Assembly (NCBI GenBank): GCA_001798715.1
Contig: MGSF01000003.1
Span: 1 to 39,763 of the forward strand
Source: Deltaproteobacteria bacterium RIFCSPLOWO2_02_FULL_50_16
Lineage (GTDB): Bacteria > UBA10199 > 2-02-FULL-50-16
Direction: 5' to 3'
DNA: 39,763 nt
Part shown: positions 24,011 to 31,020 of the stretch, piece by piece
Position numbering within the stretch: position 1 is the stretch's first letter
Layout: the number at the start of each line of letters is the position of its first letter
Position numbers and translations under genes: made by a program
The notes under the pieces: model-generated
Databases searched by the model: none
What the model saw: the letters and a program-made list of their open reading frames with translations, nothing else
What the model was told of the DNA's origin: nothing

Positions 24011-24349
24011 CTAAGCGGGTCTTCCTTCATTAGTTGTTGTCGGTTGTCCTTCTGCCGGTTGAGCTGGTTGTTCGCCGGCCGGTTGTCCCTCTCCCAGGCT
24101 TTGGGCCATGAGGGCGGCCATCCTGTCCCCAGACTCACTTTGCTGTTCATTAAACTGTATTCCCATGATTGTTTCCTGGTTTTCAGCGGCCTGTGCCGCA
24201 AAGACCGTCCCCATAATGGCTGTCCCTGCCCCGATGATCGAGGCCCCCGCATTGAGTCCCCCGGCCAAACCACCACTGGCGGCTGCACCGCCACCGGCGT
24301 CACCGCCGGAGGGTGCTGGAGTTGTTGTTGCTGGTGCGTCTGCTGTCAT
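24011..24349 (-). CDS. Small Gly/Ala-rich protein with hydrophobic centre
   Basis: 112 aa. A Thr/Pro/Gly-rich start leads to GGLAGGLNAGASIIGAGTA and IMGTVFAAQAAENQ, a moderately hydrophobic stretch (about 25-58) that could insert in a membrane or form a helix bundle, then a Met/Gln-rich helix and a Pro/Gln-rich tail. AAGGAG lies 6 bases before the ATG. Composition resembles secreted translocator or filament-type proteins, but no family motif is present. Function unknown. Confidence 0.78.
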   Translation of the reverse strand: MTADAPATTTPAPSGGDAGGGAAASGGLAGGLNAGASIIGAGTAIMGTVFAAQAAENQETIMGIQFNEQQSESGDRMAALMAQSLGEGQPAGEQPAQPAEGQPTTTNEGRPA

Positions 24350-24358
24350 AAACTCTCC

Positions 24359-24802
24359 TTAAATCTCTCCTAGTTCGAGAGTGGCGTTATTCTCCACATC
24401 GGCAAAGATATCCTCTTCTCCCTCGGCCTCCAGATGGGCGGATTGCTCGACCAGACCATCCAGATCCGTTCCTGAAACGCTTGATTGCTGAAAACCGCTG
24501 GCGTCATAGGTCTCGCTGTGTCCCGGTCTCCAGTCCGTAATAAAGGGGTGTCGGCTCTGAGGGGAGGCGGCCTCCTGAAAGGCGGCGGCCTCTCTCTTCA
24601 TCGCGTAGGAACTGGCCCACGCCTCGAGGTAACCCTCCGCACTGCCAAAGGTCCGATTGACTGCCGAGACAACCTTGGCCTGTGTGGTCTGGAGGACCAT
24701 TTGCTGTTGCATGAGCTCGATCTGGGCCATGATCCCAGGACCGTACGCGCCCATCGCGGCTTCGACGCCGGCGCCACCAACAATAGGCGTGGGGTCTGTC
24801 AT
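24359..24802 (-). CDS. Small helical protein of the accessory block
   Basis: 147 aa from the ATG at 24802, which has AAGGAG 8 bases upstream and overlaps the stop of the preceding gene (ATGA). MGAYGPGIMAQIELMQQQMVLQ is a Met/Gln-rich amphipathic helix; a Ser/Asp-rich central part (HSETYDASGF) and an acidic C-terminus (LEAEGEEDIFADVEN) follow. The ending EEDIFAD echoes GGEDIFG of the neighbour at 23609-23992. It has no signal peptide and no known family. Translational coupling to the upstream gene suggests matched amounts. Confidence 0.78.
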   Translation of the reverse strand: MTDPTPIVGGAGVEAAMGAYGPGIMAQIELMQQQMVLQTTQAKVVSAVNRTFGSAEGYLEAWASSYAMKREAAAFQEAASPQSRHPFITDWRPGHSETYDASGFQQSSVSGTDLDGLVEQSAHLEAEGEEDIFADVENNATLELGEI

Positions 24803-25485
24803 GACGCGTACTCCTTCGTATAGACGTGGGCATATCGGAGACAACACACCGGGAAAAAGCCCTTCACGTATTTTAGAAATTCTTTAAGGCTACGATGACC
24901 ATTTTTCTTCCAACCCAGGGCCGTCATCTTGTCGTGGGGGATGATGGTGGGGGAGACCGCACGGGTGCCGCCGAGCCAGGGGACCAATTTATCAAAGCCC
25001 TCTTGAAAGAGGAAAATGGCCCTTTTTCTTATCTCGGGATCGACATCAGAAATGAGCGTGCGATGGAGGATGCCGACATTTTGCAGGAAAAATTCCCTTT
25101 TTTTGGAGTCATACCAGCCCTGGCCCCCGGCAATGGGACGACGTGTGTGTCGGATGACGGAGGATTCGATCAATCTCTGGGGGAGGTTTTTGTAAAAAAG
25201 AAGGGGATCTTGGATCCGTTTGAATAGAGAAAGGTTTTCCGGGACAAAGGAGCTATTGAGTTCCATATGAACACGACCCTGATCATCCACAAAACCGCTA
25301 ATAGGGAGGAGAGGGCAGGATGGTGGGGTGTATTGGGATAATTCCTGACTATCGACAATAAAGATAAGGGGGCGATCGATAAAGGTAAGGGCCGGGGGCA
25401 GGGTCTTATGGTCTGCCACCACCTGCATGGAAGCCCCAATCCCCTTGGGTGTCTCTTCATTATATTGTAGGGCCAGATTCGTCAT
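24799..25485 (-). CDS. Unrecognised protein heading the main sigma-54 transcription unit
   Basis: 228 aa from the ATG at 25485, which has AGAGGG 6 bases upstream; a frame start 14 codons earlier would lie upstream of the predicted transcript start. Unlike the small helical proteins it is a mixed alpha/beta, Trp/Pro-containing protein (ALTFIDRPLIFIVDSQ, GQGWYDSKKREFFLQ, VPWLGGTRAVSPTIIP, LKEFLKYVKGFFPVCC). No signal peptide or membrane segment is seen. As the first gene after the promoter at 25512-25526, and the only non-repetitive one, it may be a chaperone, enzyme or regulator for the small proteins; this is inference from position. Confidence 0.78.
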   Translation of the reverse strand: MTNLALQYNEETPKGIGASMQVVADHKTLPPALTFIDRPLIFIVDSQELSQYTPPSCPLLPISGFVDDQGRVHMELNSSFVPENLSLFKRIQDPLLFYKNLPQRLIESSVIRHTRRPIAGGQGWYDSKKREFFLQNVGILHRTLISDVDPEIRKRAIFLFQEGFDKLVPWLGGTRAVSPTIIPHDKMTALGWKKNGHRSLKEFLKYVKGFFPVCCLRYAHVYTKEYAS

Positions 25486-25511
25486 TTTTATCCCTCTGAA
25501 GGCTATATAAA

Positions 25512-25526
25512 GCAAACCCTGTGCCA
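25512..25526 (-). promoter_or_regulatory. Sigma-54 promoter of the accessory operon
   Basis: On the minus strand TGGCACAGGGTTTGC matches the -24/-12 consensus TGGCAC-N5-TTGC at every defined position. The predicted start near 25500 leaves a leader of about 15 bases holding the GAGGG ribosome site of the gene at 24799-25485. A perfect TATAAT on the same strand (25549-25554) has no matching -35 and is probably not used. Confidence 0.8.
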
Positions 25527-25554
25527 ATCGGGGGAACTCTCAAAAGACATTATA

Positions 25555-25747
25555 AGTACTTGAGTTTATTGTATTTTATTGGACATCCATCCAGTCGGAT
25601 AGAGGGGAGAGGAGGGGGGAGATGGGGTATGGTCACCGCAGTTTGCGGCCTAAGGTCTACGCCACTTCCTTGGAGGGAGGCAGGGGGTATTTTATCTGAA
25701 TAATTGGGATTTCTTGAAGTGAAGAGGGGGTAGAATGAGACAAAAAA
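25555..25747. other. Purine-biased spacer upstream of the sigma-54 operon
   Basis: About 190 bases between two genes of the block, G/A-rich on the plus strand. It contains one small hairpin CCGCA-GTT-TGCGG (25636-25648), about 140 bases upstream of the sigma-54 start, the distance at which enhancer-binding activators act. No terminator or gene is evident. Confidence 0.4.
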
Positions 25748-25996
25748 CTATGCGGGCCTGGATGGTTGCAATTGTTGGGACATCGTGGCGTTTCCGGCGG
25801 CATCATCCTCTTGGAGCATGGAGGCTGCGGCGGCATACTGTTCCTCGGCCTGCTCCTGATATTGGGCATTGACCATACCGGCAATTTGCCCCCCTTGGGC
25901 CTTACCGGCGGCATCTCCCTGGATGCCGGCAGTTGTGGCACCAGCAACGGCTGCGACAATTGCGGCAACGGCACCTGCTATAGCCCATCCTGCCAT
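25748..25996 (-). CDS. Small protein with hydrophobic Ala-rich N-terminus
   Basis: 82 aa from the ATG at 25996, which has AAGGA about 10 bases upstream; longer frames pass through the upstream hairpin and lack a ribosome site. MAGWAIAGAVAAIVAAVAGA (1-20) is a single hydrophobic helix, then a Gly/Gln-rich stretch and an Ala/Gln/Glu helix (QYQEQAEEQYAAAASM), ending Pro-rich. It could be a membrane-anchored or translocator-type peptide. It has its own sigma-54 promoter and opens the block. Function unknown. Confidence 0.72.
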   Translation of the reverse strand: MAGWAIAGAVAAIVAAVAGATTAGIQGDAAGKAQGGQIAGMVNAQYQEQAEEQYAAAASMLQEDDAAGNATMSQQLQPSRPA

Positions 25997-26014
25997 AAAG
26001 TTTGTTCCTTCTCT

Positions 26015-26048
26015 GGGAAAACCCCGATTTCCATATATAGGGGTTCCC
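26015..26048 (-). other. 5'-UTR hairpin of the gene at 25748-25996
   Basis: GGGAAAACCCC (26015-26025) pairs with GGGGTTCCC (26040-26048) around a 14-nt loop. It lies at the very 5' end of the transcript predicted from the sigma-54 site at 26063-26077, a position where hairpins protect mRNA from decay. Confidence 0.5.
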
Positions 26049-26062
26049 CAAGATAGACTTAT

Positions 26063-26077
26063 GCAAGTTGAATGCCA
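26063..26077 (-). promoter_or_regulatory. Sigma-54 promoter of the gene at 25748-25996
   Basis: On the minus strand TGGCATTCAACTTGC matches TGGCAC-N5-TTGC with one difference (T for C at the sixth position, common in real sites). The predicted start is near 26051, 55 bases before the ATG at 25996, and the transcript would begin with the stable hairpin at 26015-26048. Confidence 0.7.
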
Positions 26078-26087
26078 AAGGGGCACA

Positions 26088-26231
26088 ATGGATAGTGATT
26101 ATAACCAGTTGAATTTATTAAATAATATAAGGCATTACCCTTTTGGGGACGATCGCCTTTGGTGTCTCGAGACACCAGATTGTGAACAATTTATCGTTAC
26201 TACTCAGGGGGAGATCCTGCTCTCCCCCTGA
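26088..26231 (+). CDS. Possible 47-aa peptide, unsupported
   Basis: An open frame of 47 codons starts at ATG 26088 with AAGGGG five bases upstream and ends inside the hairpin at 26203-26232. The peptide (MDSDYNQLNLLNN... ILLSP) has no motif. It runs divergently from the block through the 18-bp palindrome, so it may equally be chance coding across a regulatory region. Confidence 0.2.
   Translation: MDSDYNQLNLLNNIRHYPFGDDRLWCLETPDCEQFIVTTQGEILLSP
26160..26177. promoter_or_regulatory. Perfect 18-bp palindrome, candidate enhancer/operator
   Basis: TGGTGTCTCGAGACACCA is a perfect palindrome with no spacer. Its centre is about 117 bases upstream of the start predicted from the sigma-54 site at 26063-26077, a typical place for a dimeric enhancer-binding protein such as an NtrC-type activator. 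It is about 220 bases upstream of the oppositely directed promoter at 26379-26406. Confidence 0.55.
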
Positions 26232-26305
26232 GCACCCCCATCGGATCAAGCACTTATACAGGATCGCTCACTCCGCCGCCCCAACAGGCAAAGCCTGATT
26301 GGGGC
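26203..26305. repeat. Two strong hairpins in the divergent intergenic region
   Basis: 26203-26232: CTCAGGGGGAG pairs perfectly with CTCCCCCTGAG (11 bp, 8-nt loop). 26278-26305: GCCCCAA/TTGGGGC with a nested CAGGC-AAA-GCCTG and one bulged A. Neither is followed by a T tract on either strand. The second resembles the REP-like hairpin at 491-515 in its GC-rich outer stem and A-rich loop, but not in sequence. Confidence 0.55.
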
Positions 26306-26378
26306 TTACTCGTTCGCTATCAGCAGGTGACCTGAGTAGTTACGAGTTATCGAGGCTTAAGAGGGAGGAGAACTCGCT

Positions 26379-26406
26379 TTGATTGTTCCGGGGAATATGA
26401 TATAGT
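26379..26406 (+). promoter_or_regulatory. Candidate sigma-70 promoter of the radical SAM - carbamoyltransferase operon
   Basis: TTGATT (26379-26384) and TATAGT (26401-26406) are 16 bases apart. The predicted start near 26413 leaves a leader of about 120 bases to the ATG at 26535. Confidence 0.5.
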
Positions 26407-26433
26407 AAATTTCTATAACTCATTGAATTTACA

Positions 26434-26531
26434 GGTCAGACCATTAATTACTATACGATATCCCTGACCAGTATTAAGCAGATTTGGGCCTAATGAGGCT
26501 TGCGATGTATAGTGGCTTTTGGCCTGCTTAA
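26434..26531 (+). promoter_or_regulatory. Structured leader before the radical SAM gene
   Basis: GGTCAG (26434-26439) can pair with CTGACC (26464-26469), and TTAAGCAG (26474-26481) with CTGCTTAA (26524-26531), the latter ending four bases before the ATG at 26535. No Shine-Dalgarno site is visible. The leader may control translation; it matches no riboswitch I can name. Confidence 0.4.
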
Positions 26532-26534
26532 TAT

Positions 26535-27902
26535 ATGAAAATTGCCTTTATTGCCGCCATACCCATGGATCGCCTGGCCGGGGACCATCGTATTGCTGAG
26601 ACGATGTCGCTACCCCTGGGTCCCCTGTATGTTGCCTCTTCACTCCAATCCATTGAAAAAGACCATGAAATTCGGTTTTTTAATCCGGGGGGGGAGATGA
26701 GGGCCTTTGGGCCCGATGTCGTGGCCGTGAGTGCCGTCTCCCAAAATTTCAATGAGGCCATTCGTATCGCACACAATGTAAAACAATGGGGGGACGTAGT
26801 GACGGTGATCGGGGGGCCCCATATCACGGCCCTCCCAGAAACCCTGCCCAAGAGTTTTGATTATGGGGTTGTCGGAGAGGGCGAGAAGACCTTTATAGAG
26901 CTCATCCGCTACTTGAAGAAGAGAGGACAAAGCCATTCTTTTAAACCAGAAAATATCAATGGTTTGGTCTATCATGAGGGGGACAAAAATGTCATCAATC
27001 CTGCAAGAGAAGAGGTTTCTCCGATGGATGTACTCTCCTTTCCCGATCGCCACACATGGGCGGCCCGTTTGGGGGTGGCCCATATCATGACCTCCCGTGG
27101 TTGTCCCTTTCACTGTTCCTTCTGTTCCGAACCTGTCCTTTGGAAAAAGTATCGGACCCACTCCGTGGACTATGTCATCCGGGAGATCAGGGATATCCAG
27201 AGGCACTTTAATCCGCCCCATCTTCTCATTGCCGATGACCTCTTTATCGTGGACAAAAAGCGTCTCATAACCATGGCTGAAAGGTTTGAGGCAACAGGTC
27301 TCAATCAGGAGATGGCCTTTAGTGCCTGGGGGCGCGTCAATCTCGTCGATGAAGACATGATTGACATCCTACGCCGCATGAATCTGATCTACATGGCCTT
27401 CGGTATCGAATCGGGCTCCGAATCTGTCTTGAAACATTTGAAGCCGGGGGTGAGCACTGCCATGGATCAAAGGGCCATTGATCTCTGTTATGATGCCGGG
27501 ATCAAGGTGGGCTGTACCTTTATCATCGCCTCACCCGAGGAAACGACGGAGGATCTGGAGAGGACCTATAAATTTATCAAGCGCAACATGAATAAAATGA
27601 CGGGCATAGAAATCAATCCCTGTATCCCCCTCCCGGGAACCCCCCTGTGGGAGTGGGCCTTCAGGAAAAAACTGGTGAGTCTGGATATGAATTGGGATCA
27701 ATTAAAAGACTACTCCGTTTTCACCCATTTCGATCCCAAGGCCTATATTGTCTTAAACCCCCATTTTCATGAAAAAAAATACCAAGACTTTTTTCATAAA
27801 CTGTCGGAACTGTATAGGGAGTATTTGGAACGCCCCGACATGAGGGAGCTCATCCTCTCTTACTGGAATCCCCGGTCGGAGACGATGGCCTTTCGGAGTT
27901 AG
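26535..27902 (+). CDS. B12-binding-type radical SAM protein
   Basis: 455 aa. Residues 1-130 resemble the cobalamin-binding fold of class B radical SAM enzymes (LPLGPLYVASSL, VIGGPH, GEGEKTFIELI), but without a clear DxHxxG motif, so cobalamin is probably bound base-off or not at all. The radical SAM core starts at TSRGCPFHCSFC with the cluster cysteines C190, C194 and C197. GIESGSE, GCTFIIASPEET and LPGTPLWEW are typical of the family, which does methylations, rearrangements and ring closures on lipids and secondary metabolites. It is followed after 9 bp by the carbamoyltransferase, so the two should act in one pathway. No Shine-Dalgarno site is seen. Confidence 0.88.
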   Translation: MKIAFIAAIPMDRLAGDHRIAETMSLPLGPLYVASSLQSIEKDHEIRFFNPGGEMRAFGPDVVAVSAVSQNFNEAIRIAHNVKQWGDVVTVIGGPHITALPETLPKSFDYGVVGEGEKTFIELIRYLKKRGQSHSFKPENINGLVYHEGDKNVINPAREEVSPMDVLSFPDRHTWAARLGVAHIMTSRGCPFHCSFCSEPVLWKKYRTHSVDYVIREIRDIQRHFNPPHLLIADDLFIVDKKRLITMAERFEATGLNQEMAFSAWGRVNLVDEDMIDILRRMNLIYMAFGIESGSESVLKHLKPGVSTAMDQRAIDLCYDAGIKVGCTFIIASPEETTEDLERTYKFIKRNMNKMTGIEINPCIPLPGTPLWEWAFRKKLVSLDMNWDQLKDYSVFTHFDPKAYIVLNPHFHEKKYQDFFHKLSELYREYLERPDMRELILSYWNPRSETMAFRS

Positions 27903-27911
27903 TAAAAAAAT

Positions 27912-30008
27912 ATGCCCATATATATTTTAGGAATCAATCTCAGTCACGATCGAAGCACCTGTCTCCTGAAGGATGGACAATTGGTGGTGGCCATCGCTGA
28001 GGAGCGCCTGGATCGCATCAAGCATTCCTTCGGGCGAACCCTTTACAATCAAGGCCATCGCATCGGACCCAAATTGCTTCCGTGGAAGGGGATTGGTTAT
28101 TGTCTTGATTATTGCAATATTGGCCTGGATGATCTTGATCTCATCATCCTGGATCAGGCGGGTCCGCCCCTGCTCCTTCGTGATGTGGCCAAAGAGATCC
28201 CCATCAAGGACAAATCCAAGATCCGCACCCTTCCGCATCCCTCCCACCATCTGGCCCATGCCTACAGCGCCTATTTTTGTTCCCCGTTTAATGAAAGTGC
28301 CATTCTCATCGCTGATAACATTGGAAGCTATTTTAATGTGGAAGAGGAAAACGAGGGGGAGTCGGGATATTATGCCGACCATTTGTCCATCACAGAACTT
28401 TTCAAGACAATATCCAAGGCACGGGATATCGAGAATGAGTCCATATGTCTGGGGAGGATGTATCGCATCTCTTCCCTGTTGCTGGGATTTTATCACGAAA
28501 AAATAGGGGCGGGACAATTGGGTACCATCATCCAGTATCTGGATGAGAGTGGAAAAACAATGGGGCTCGCCCCCTATGGGGAGAAGAGGGGGGATTGGCC
28601 GCCCTTTGTGAGGATCAAGAAGGATAGTATCGACTATTCCCCCTTTTTGAATTGGCTGAAAAAAAGGGGATTGTATCCCCCAAAAAAGGTGGGCGATGAA
28701 AAGGGACGTTTCAAGTACCTCGTCCGCCGGCTTCTCTTGAAAGATCCCCGGAAGGAATTGACACAATTTCACAAAGACCTGGCCTATGCCGCTCAAAAAA
28801 ATCTCGAAAAGGGGCTTATTTATCTCGCCAACAGGCTTTATGAGAAGACAAAAAGTAAAAATCTCTGTCTTGCGGGGGGGGTGTTTCTTAACTCAGTGGC
28901 GAACAAGAAAATACTCGATAAAACTCCCTTTCAAAATATCTTCATACAACCGGCCGCCACCGATGACGGTAATGCTATTGGGGCCGCTTTTTACGGCTGG
29001 CATCATTATCTCAGGAAATCTAAGAGATTTTGTATGTGTCATGCCTCGTTGGGAAGGCATTATTCGGACGAGGAGATTGAATCAATGCTCATTCAAAATG
29101 GGGTCATCGATTTTGAAAGGCTTGATGAGGAGGAACTTTTGAAATTTACGGCCGCCTCCCTTGCCGAAGGCAAGATTGTGGGTTGGATGCAGGGAGGGGC
29201 GGAGTTTGGTCCCAGGGCCCTGGGTCATCGAAGCATCTTGGCCGATCCAAGGCACCCCAAGATGAAAGACAGGCTCAATCAGAGGGTCAAGTTCCGCGAG
29301 GGTTTTCGTCCATACGCCCCTGCCGTTCTTGAGGAATACTCACGGGATTTTTTTGACATCAAGAGCACCAGTCCTTTTATGTTATTGGTGGCCTCTGTAA
29401 AGAAACCAAAAAGAAAAGAGATCCCTGCCGTCACACACGTTGATGGAACTGCACGTCTCCAAACAGTCAACAAGGCGCAAAACGGCCTGTTTTATGACCT
29501 CATCCATGAATTTTACAAGAAGACCGGTATTCCGATGATCCTTAACACCTCGTTTAATGTCAGGGGAGAGCCCATTGTGGAGACGCCACTCGATGCCCTC
29601 CTTTGTTTTTTGAAAACTGAGATGGATCTTTTAATCCTGGGTTCTTATGTGGTGAGGAGGGAGTTGTTTTCTGACGGCTTGATGAGTGAATTGATACCGC
29701 TACCTTTGGTGAGGGTCGTTTCAGACGAACAAAAAAATACAAAATATTTTCATATCGACAGTTTGAGACAGGATGTCGTCAATGTGACGACTGAGGAGGC
29801 GCTCTTTCTCCGGCATTGCAAAGATGATTTGACGGTTGTCCAGATTGTTCAAAAACTGGATCAGAAATCCCCCAAGTGGAGTTCCTCTCTCACATTAAAT
29901 TTTCCCCATTTTATTCGTCAGATGTTTCGAAAGAGGCTGATTATTTTCAAGACACCTTACATGAAAAACATTAATCCTTCGGCCTCGTCCAGCCCAGATT
30001 TTTCATGA
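27912..30008 (+). CDS. Carbamoyltransferase (NodU/CmcH/TobZ family) with C-terminal winged-helix-like tail
   Basis: 698 aa, longer than the usual 550-620. It opens with ILGINLSHDRSTCLL, then HPSHHLAH (109-116) with the metal-binding histidines of the Kae1/TsaD-like domain, LAGGVFLNSVANKKI, and GWMQGGAEFGPRALGHRSILADPR, FREGFRPYAPAV and NTSFNVRGEPIV of the YrdC-like half, all conserved in O-carbamoyltransferases that use carbamoyl phosphate and ATP. After VVRRELF an extra tail (about 610-690) shows a PqqD-like winged-helix pattern (TTEEALFLRHCKDDLTVVQIV). Its acceptor is unknown. It is cotranscribed with the radical SAM gene and its end overlaps the convergent aldolase-like gene by 38 bp. Confidence 0.92.
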   Translation: MPIYILGINLSHDRSTCLLKDGQLVVAIAEERLDRIKHSFGRTLYNQGHRIGPKLLPWKGIGYCLDYCNIGLDDLDLIILDQAGPPLLLRDVAKEIPIKDKSKIRTLPHPSHHLAHAYSAYFCSPFNESAILIADNIGSYFNVEEENEGESGYYADHLSITELFKTISKARDIENESICLGRMYRISSLLLGFYHEKIGAGQLGTIIQYLDESGKTMGLAPYGEKRGDWPPFVRIKKDSIDYSPFLNWLKKRGLYPPKKVGDEKGRFKYLVRRLLLKDPRKELTQFHKDLAYAAQKNLEKGLIYLANRLYEKTKSKNLCLAGGVFLNSVANKKILDKTPFQNIFIQPAATDDGNAIGAAFYGWHHYLRKSKRFCMCHASLGRHYSDEEIESMLIQNGVIDFERLDEEELLKFTAASLAEGKIVGWMQGGAEFGPRALGHRSILADPRHPKMKDRLNQRVKFREGFRPYAPAVLEEYSRDFFDIKSTSPFMLLVASVKKPKRKEIPAVTHVDGTARLQTVNKAQNGLFYDLIHEFYKKTGIPMILNTSFNVRGEPIVETPLDALLCFLKTEMDLLILGSYVVRRELFSDGLMSELIPLPLVRVVSDEQKNTKYFHIDSLRQDVVNVTTEEALFLRHCKDDLTVVQIVQKLDQKSPKWSSSLTLNFPHFIRQMFRKRLIIFKTPYMKNINPSASSSPDFS

Positions 30009-31020
30009 CTTTTTCAGGATCTTTTCCCCTGCGACTGATGATGAGGCCCATATGCTCCAATGTCAGTTCAACGACATTGGGTATTTTACGAATTTCTTCG
30101 GCGATATCCCAGATTTCACACCCCAATTCCCGGGCCAAAGAGAGATAGACCTCAAAAGGATAAAGATCCACGCCGGCCCTTGCGGCCATAAGATCATGGG
30201 CATGGAGGCCCTTGATGTCCGGAGATAGAGGTCTTACGAGAATCTCTGTGAAGTTTAATATTTGTTTCAAGTCGATTGTATGATCGATGTTCTTCTTTTC
30301 GAGAAGGATAAGAAGGGCTTCAAGCTGGGCATTTCCGGCACCGCGTCCCATTCCTAAGAGACTCGCATCTACCCAATCACATCCAGCATCAATGGCGGCA
30401 AGCGAATTGGCCAGTGCAAGTCCCAGATGATTATGGGCGTGAAACCCGATGGGTTTTTTAATCTTTTCCTTGAGATGCGTGATGCAGTTTTTTGTTTCAT
30501 CCGGGAGCAGTCTGCCAGCGGTATCCACAACATAGATGACATCCACATCCATCTCTTCAACTTGTTGGGCTGCATAAGTAATTTTGGACACTGAAAAAGA
30601 GGATGATCGAATCATTTGAAAAAATATTTCAAGGTCAAAACTCCGACATTGTTTGATAAATTTGCTGCATTCCCTGACATTATCAATGTTTGTTCCTATT
30701 CGTATAAAATCAAGATAAGGGGCAAGGGGTTCAATTTGTTCGATCGTGGCGATATGGGGAAGTGCCAGCATCCCGATCTTTGCCCTGCGAACAACATTGG
30801 CAACTGACTTTGCATACTCGACATCATGTGAGATGGATGAGATTCCGTATTCCTTGGCTCCGACACTTATGCCATGCCCTATTTCAATATATTGCAGGCC
30901 TGCTTCATCGAGGCAGCTGGCAATATTCGCGGCCTGATCACAGGTGATCTGAAAATGGGTCATGTAACTGCCGTCGCGAAGGGTGACATCCATGATGTGG
31001 GGGGTCTTGTTTTTTGTCAT
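29971..31020 (-). CDS. DRE-TIM metallolyase, 4-hydroxy-2-oxovalerate aldolase-like
   Basis: 349 aa. DVTLRDGSYMTHF (11-23) is the DRE-TIM motif that binds the divalent metal with GFHAHNHLGLA (about 195-205); the loop IYVVDTAGRLLPDE and DASLLGMGRGAGNAQLE complete the barrel. GMGRGAGNA and the C-terminal helices are those of DmpG/MhpE aldolases, which cleave 4-hydroxy-2-oxo acids to pyruvate and an aldehyde. No partner aldehyde dehydrogenase of the DmpF type is adjacent; the distant ALDH at 32703 is of another type. A biosynthetic role in adding or removing a C3 unit is as likely as degradation. Its ATG overlaps the stop of the upstream gene (TAATG), so the two are translationally coupled. Confidence 0.85.
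   Translation of the reverse strand: MTKNKTPHIMDVTLRDGSYMTHFQITCDQAANIASCLDEAGLQYIEIGHGISVGAKEYGISSISHDVEYAKSVANVVRRAKIGMLALPHIATIEQIEPLAPYLDFIRIGTNIDNVRECSKFIKQCRSFDLEIFFQMIRSSSFSVSKITYAAQQVEEMDVDVIYVVDTAGRLLPDETKNCITHLKEKIKKPIGFHAHNHLGLALANSLAAIDAGCDWVDASLLGMGRGAGNAQLEALLILLEKKNIDHTIDLKQILNFTEILVRPLSPDIKGLHAHDLMAARAGVDLYPFEVYLSLARELGCEIWDIAEEIRKIPNVVELTLEHMGLIISRRGKDPEKVMKNLGWTRPKD

Noticed and set aside
23269-24349. Type III secretion needle or WXG100 identity for the small proteins
   Set aside because: Size and helicity fit, but no W-x-G motif, no needle signature and no secretion-machine gene is in the window.
25549-25554. Perfect TATAAT upstream of the accessory operon
   Set aside because: No -35 element at 16-18 bases; the sigma-54 site downstream explains the operon better.
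21130-25996. Prophage or tailocin reading of the small-gene block
   Set aside because: No capsid, terminase, tail, integrase, lysis or contractile-sheath gene is present, and sigma-54 control with paralogous helical proteins is not phage-like.
26513-26527. Sigma-54-like sequence just before the radical SAM gene (TGGCTTTTGGCCTGC)
   Set aside because: GG and GC spacing fits, but the predicted start would lie inside the coding region, and three consensus bases differ.
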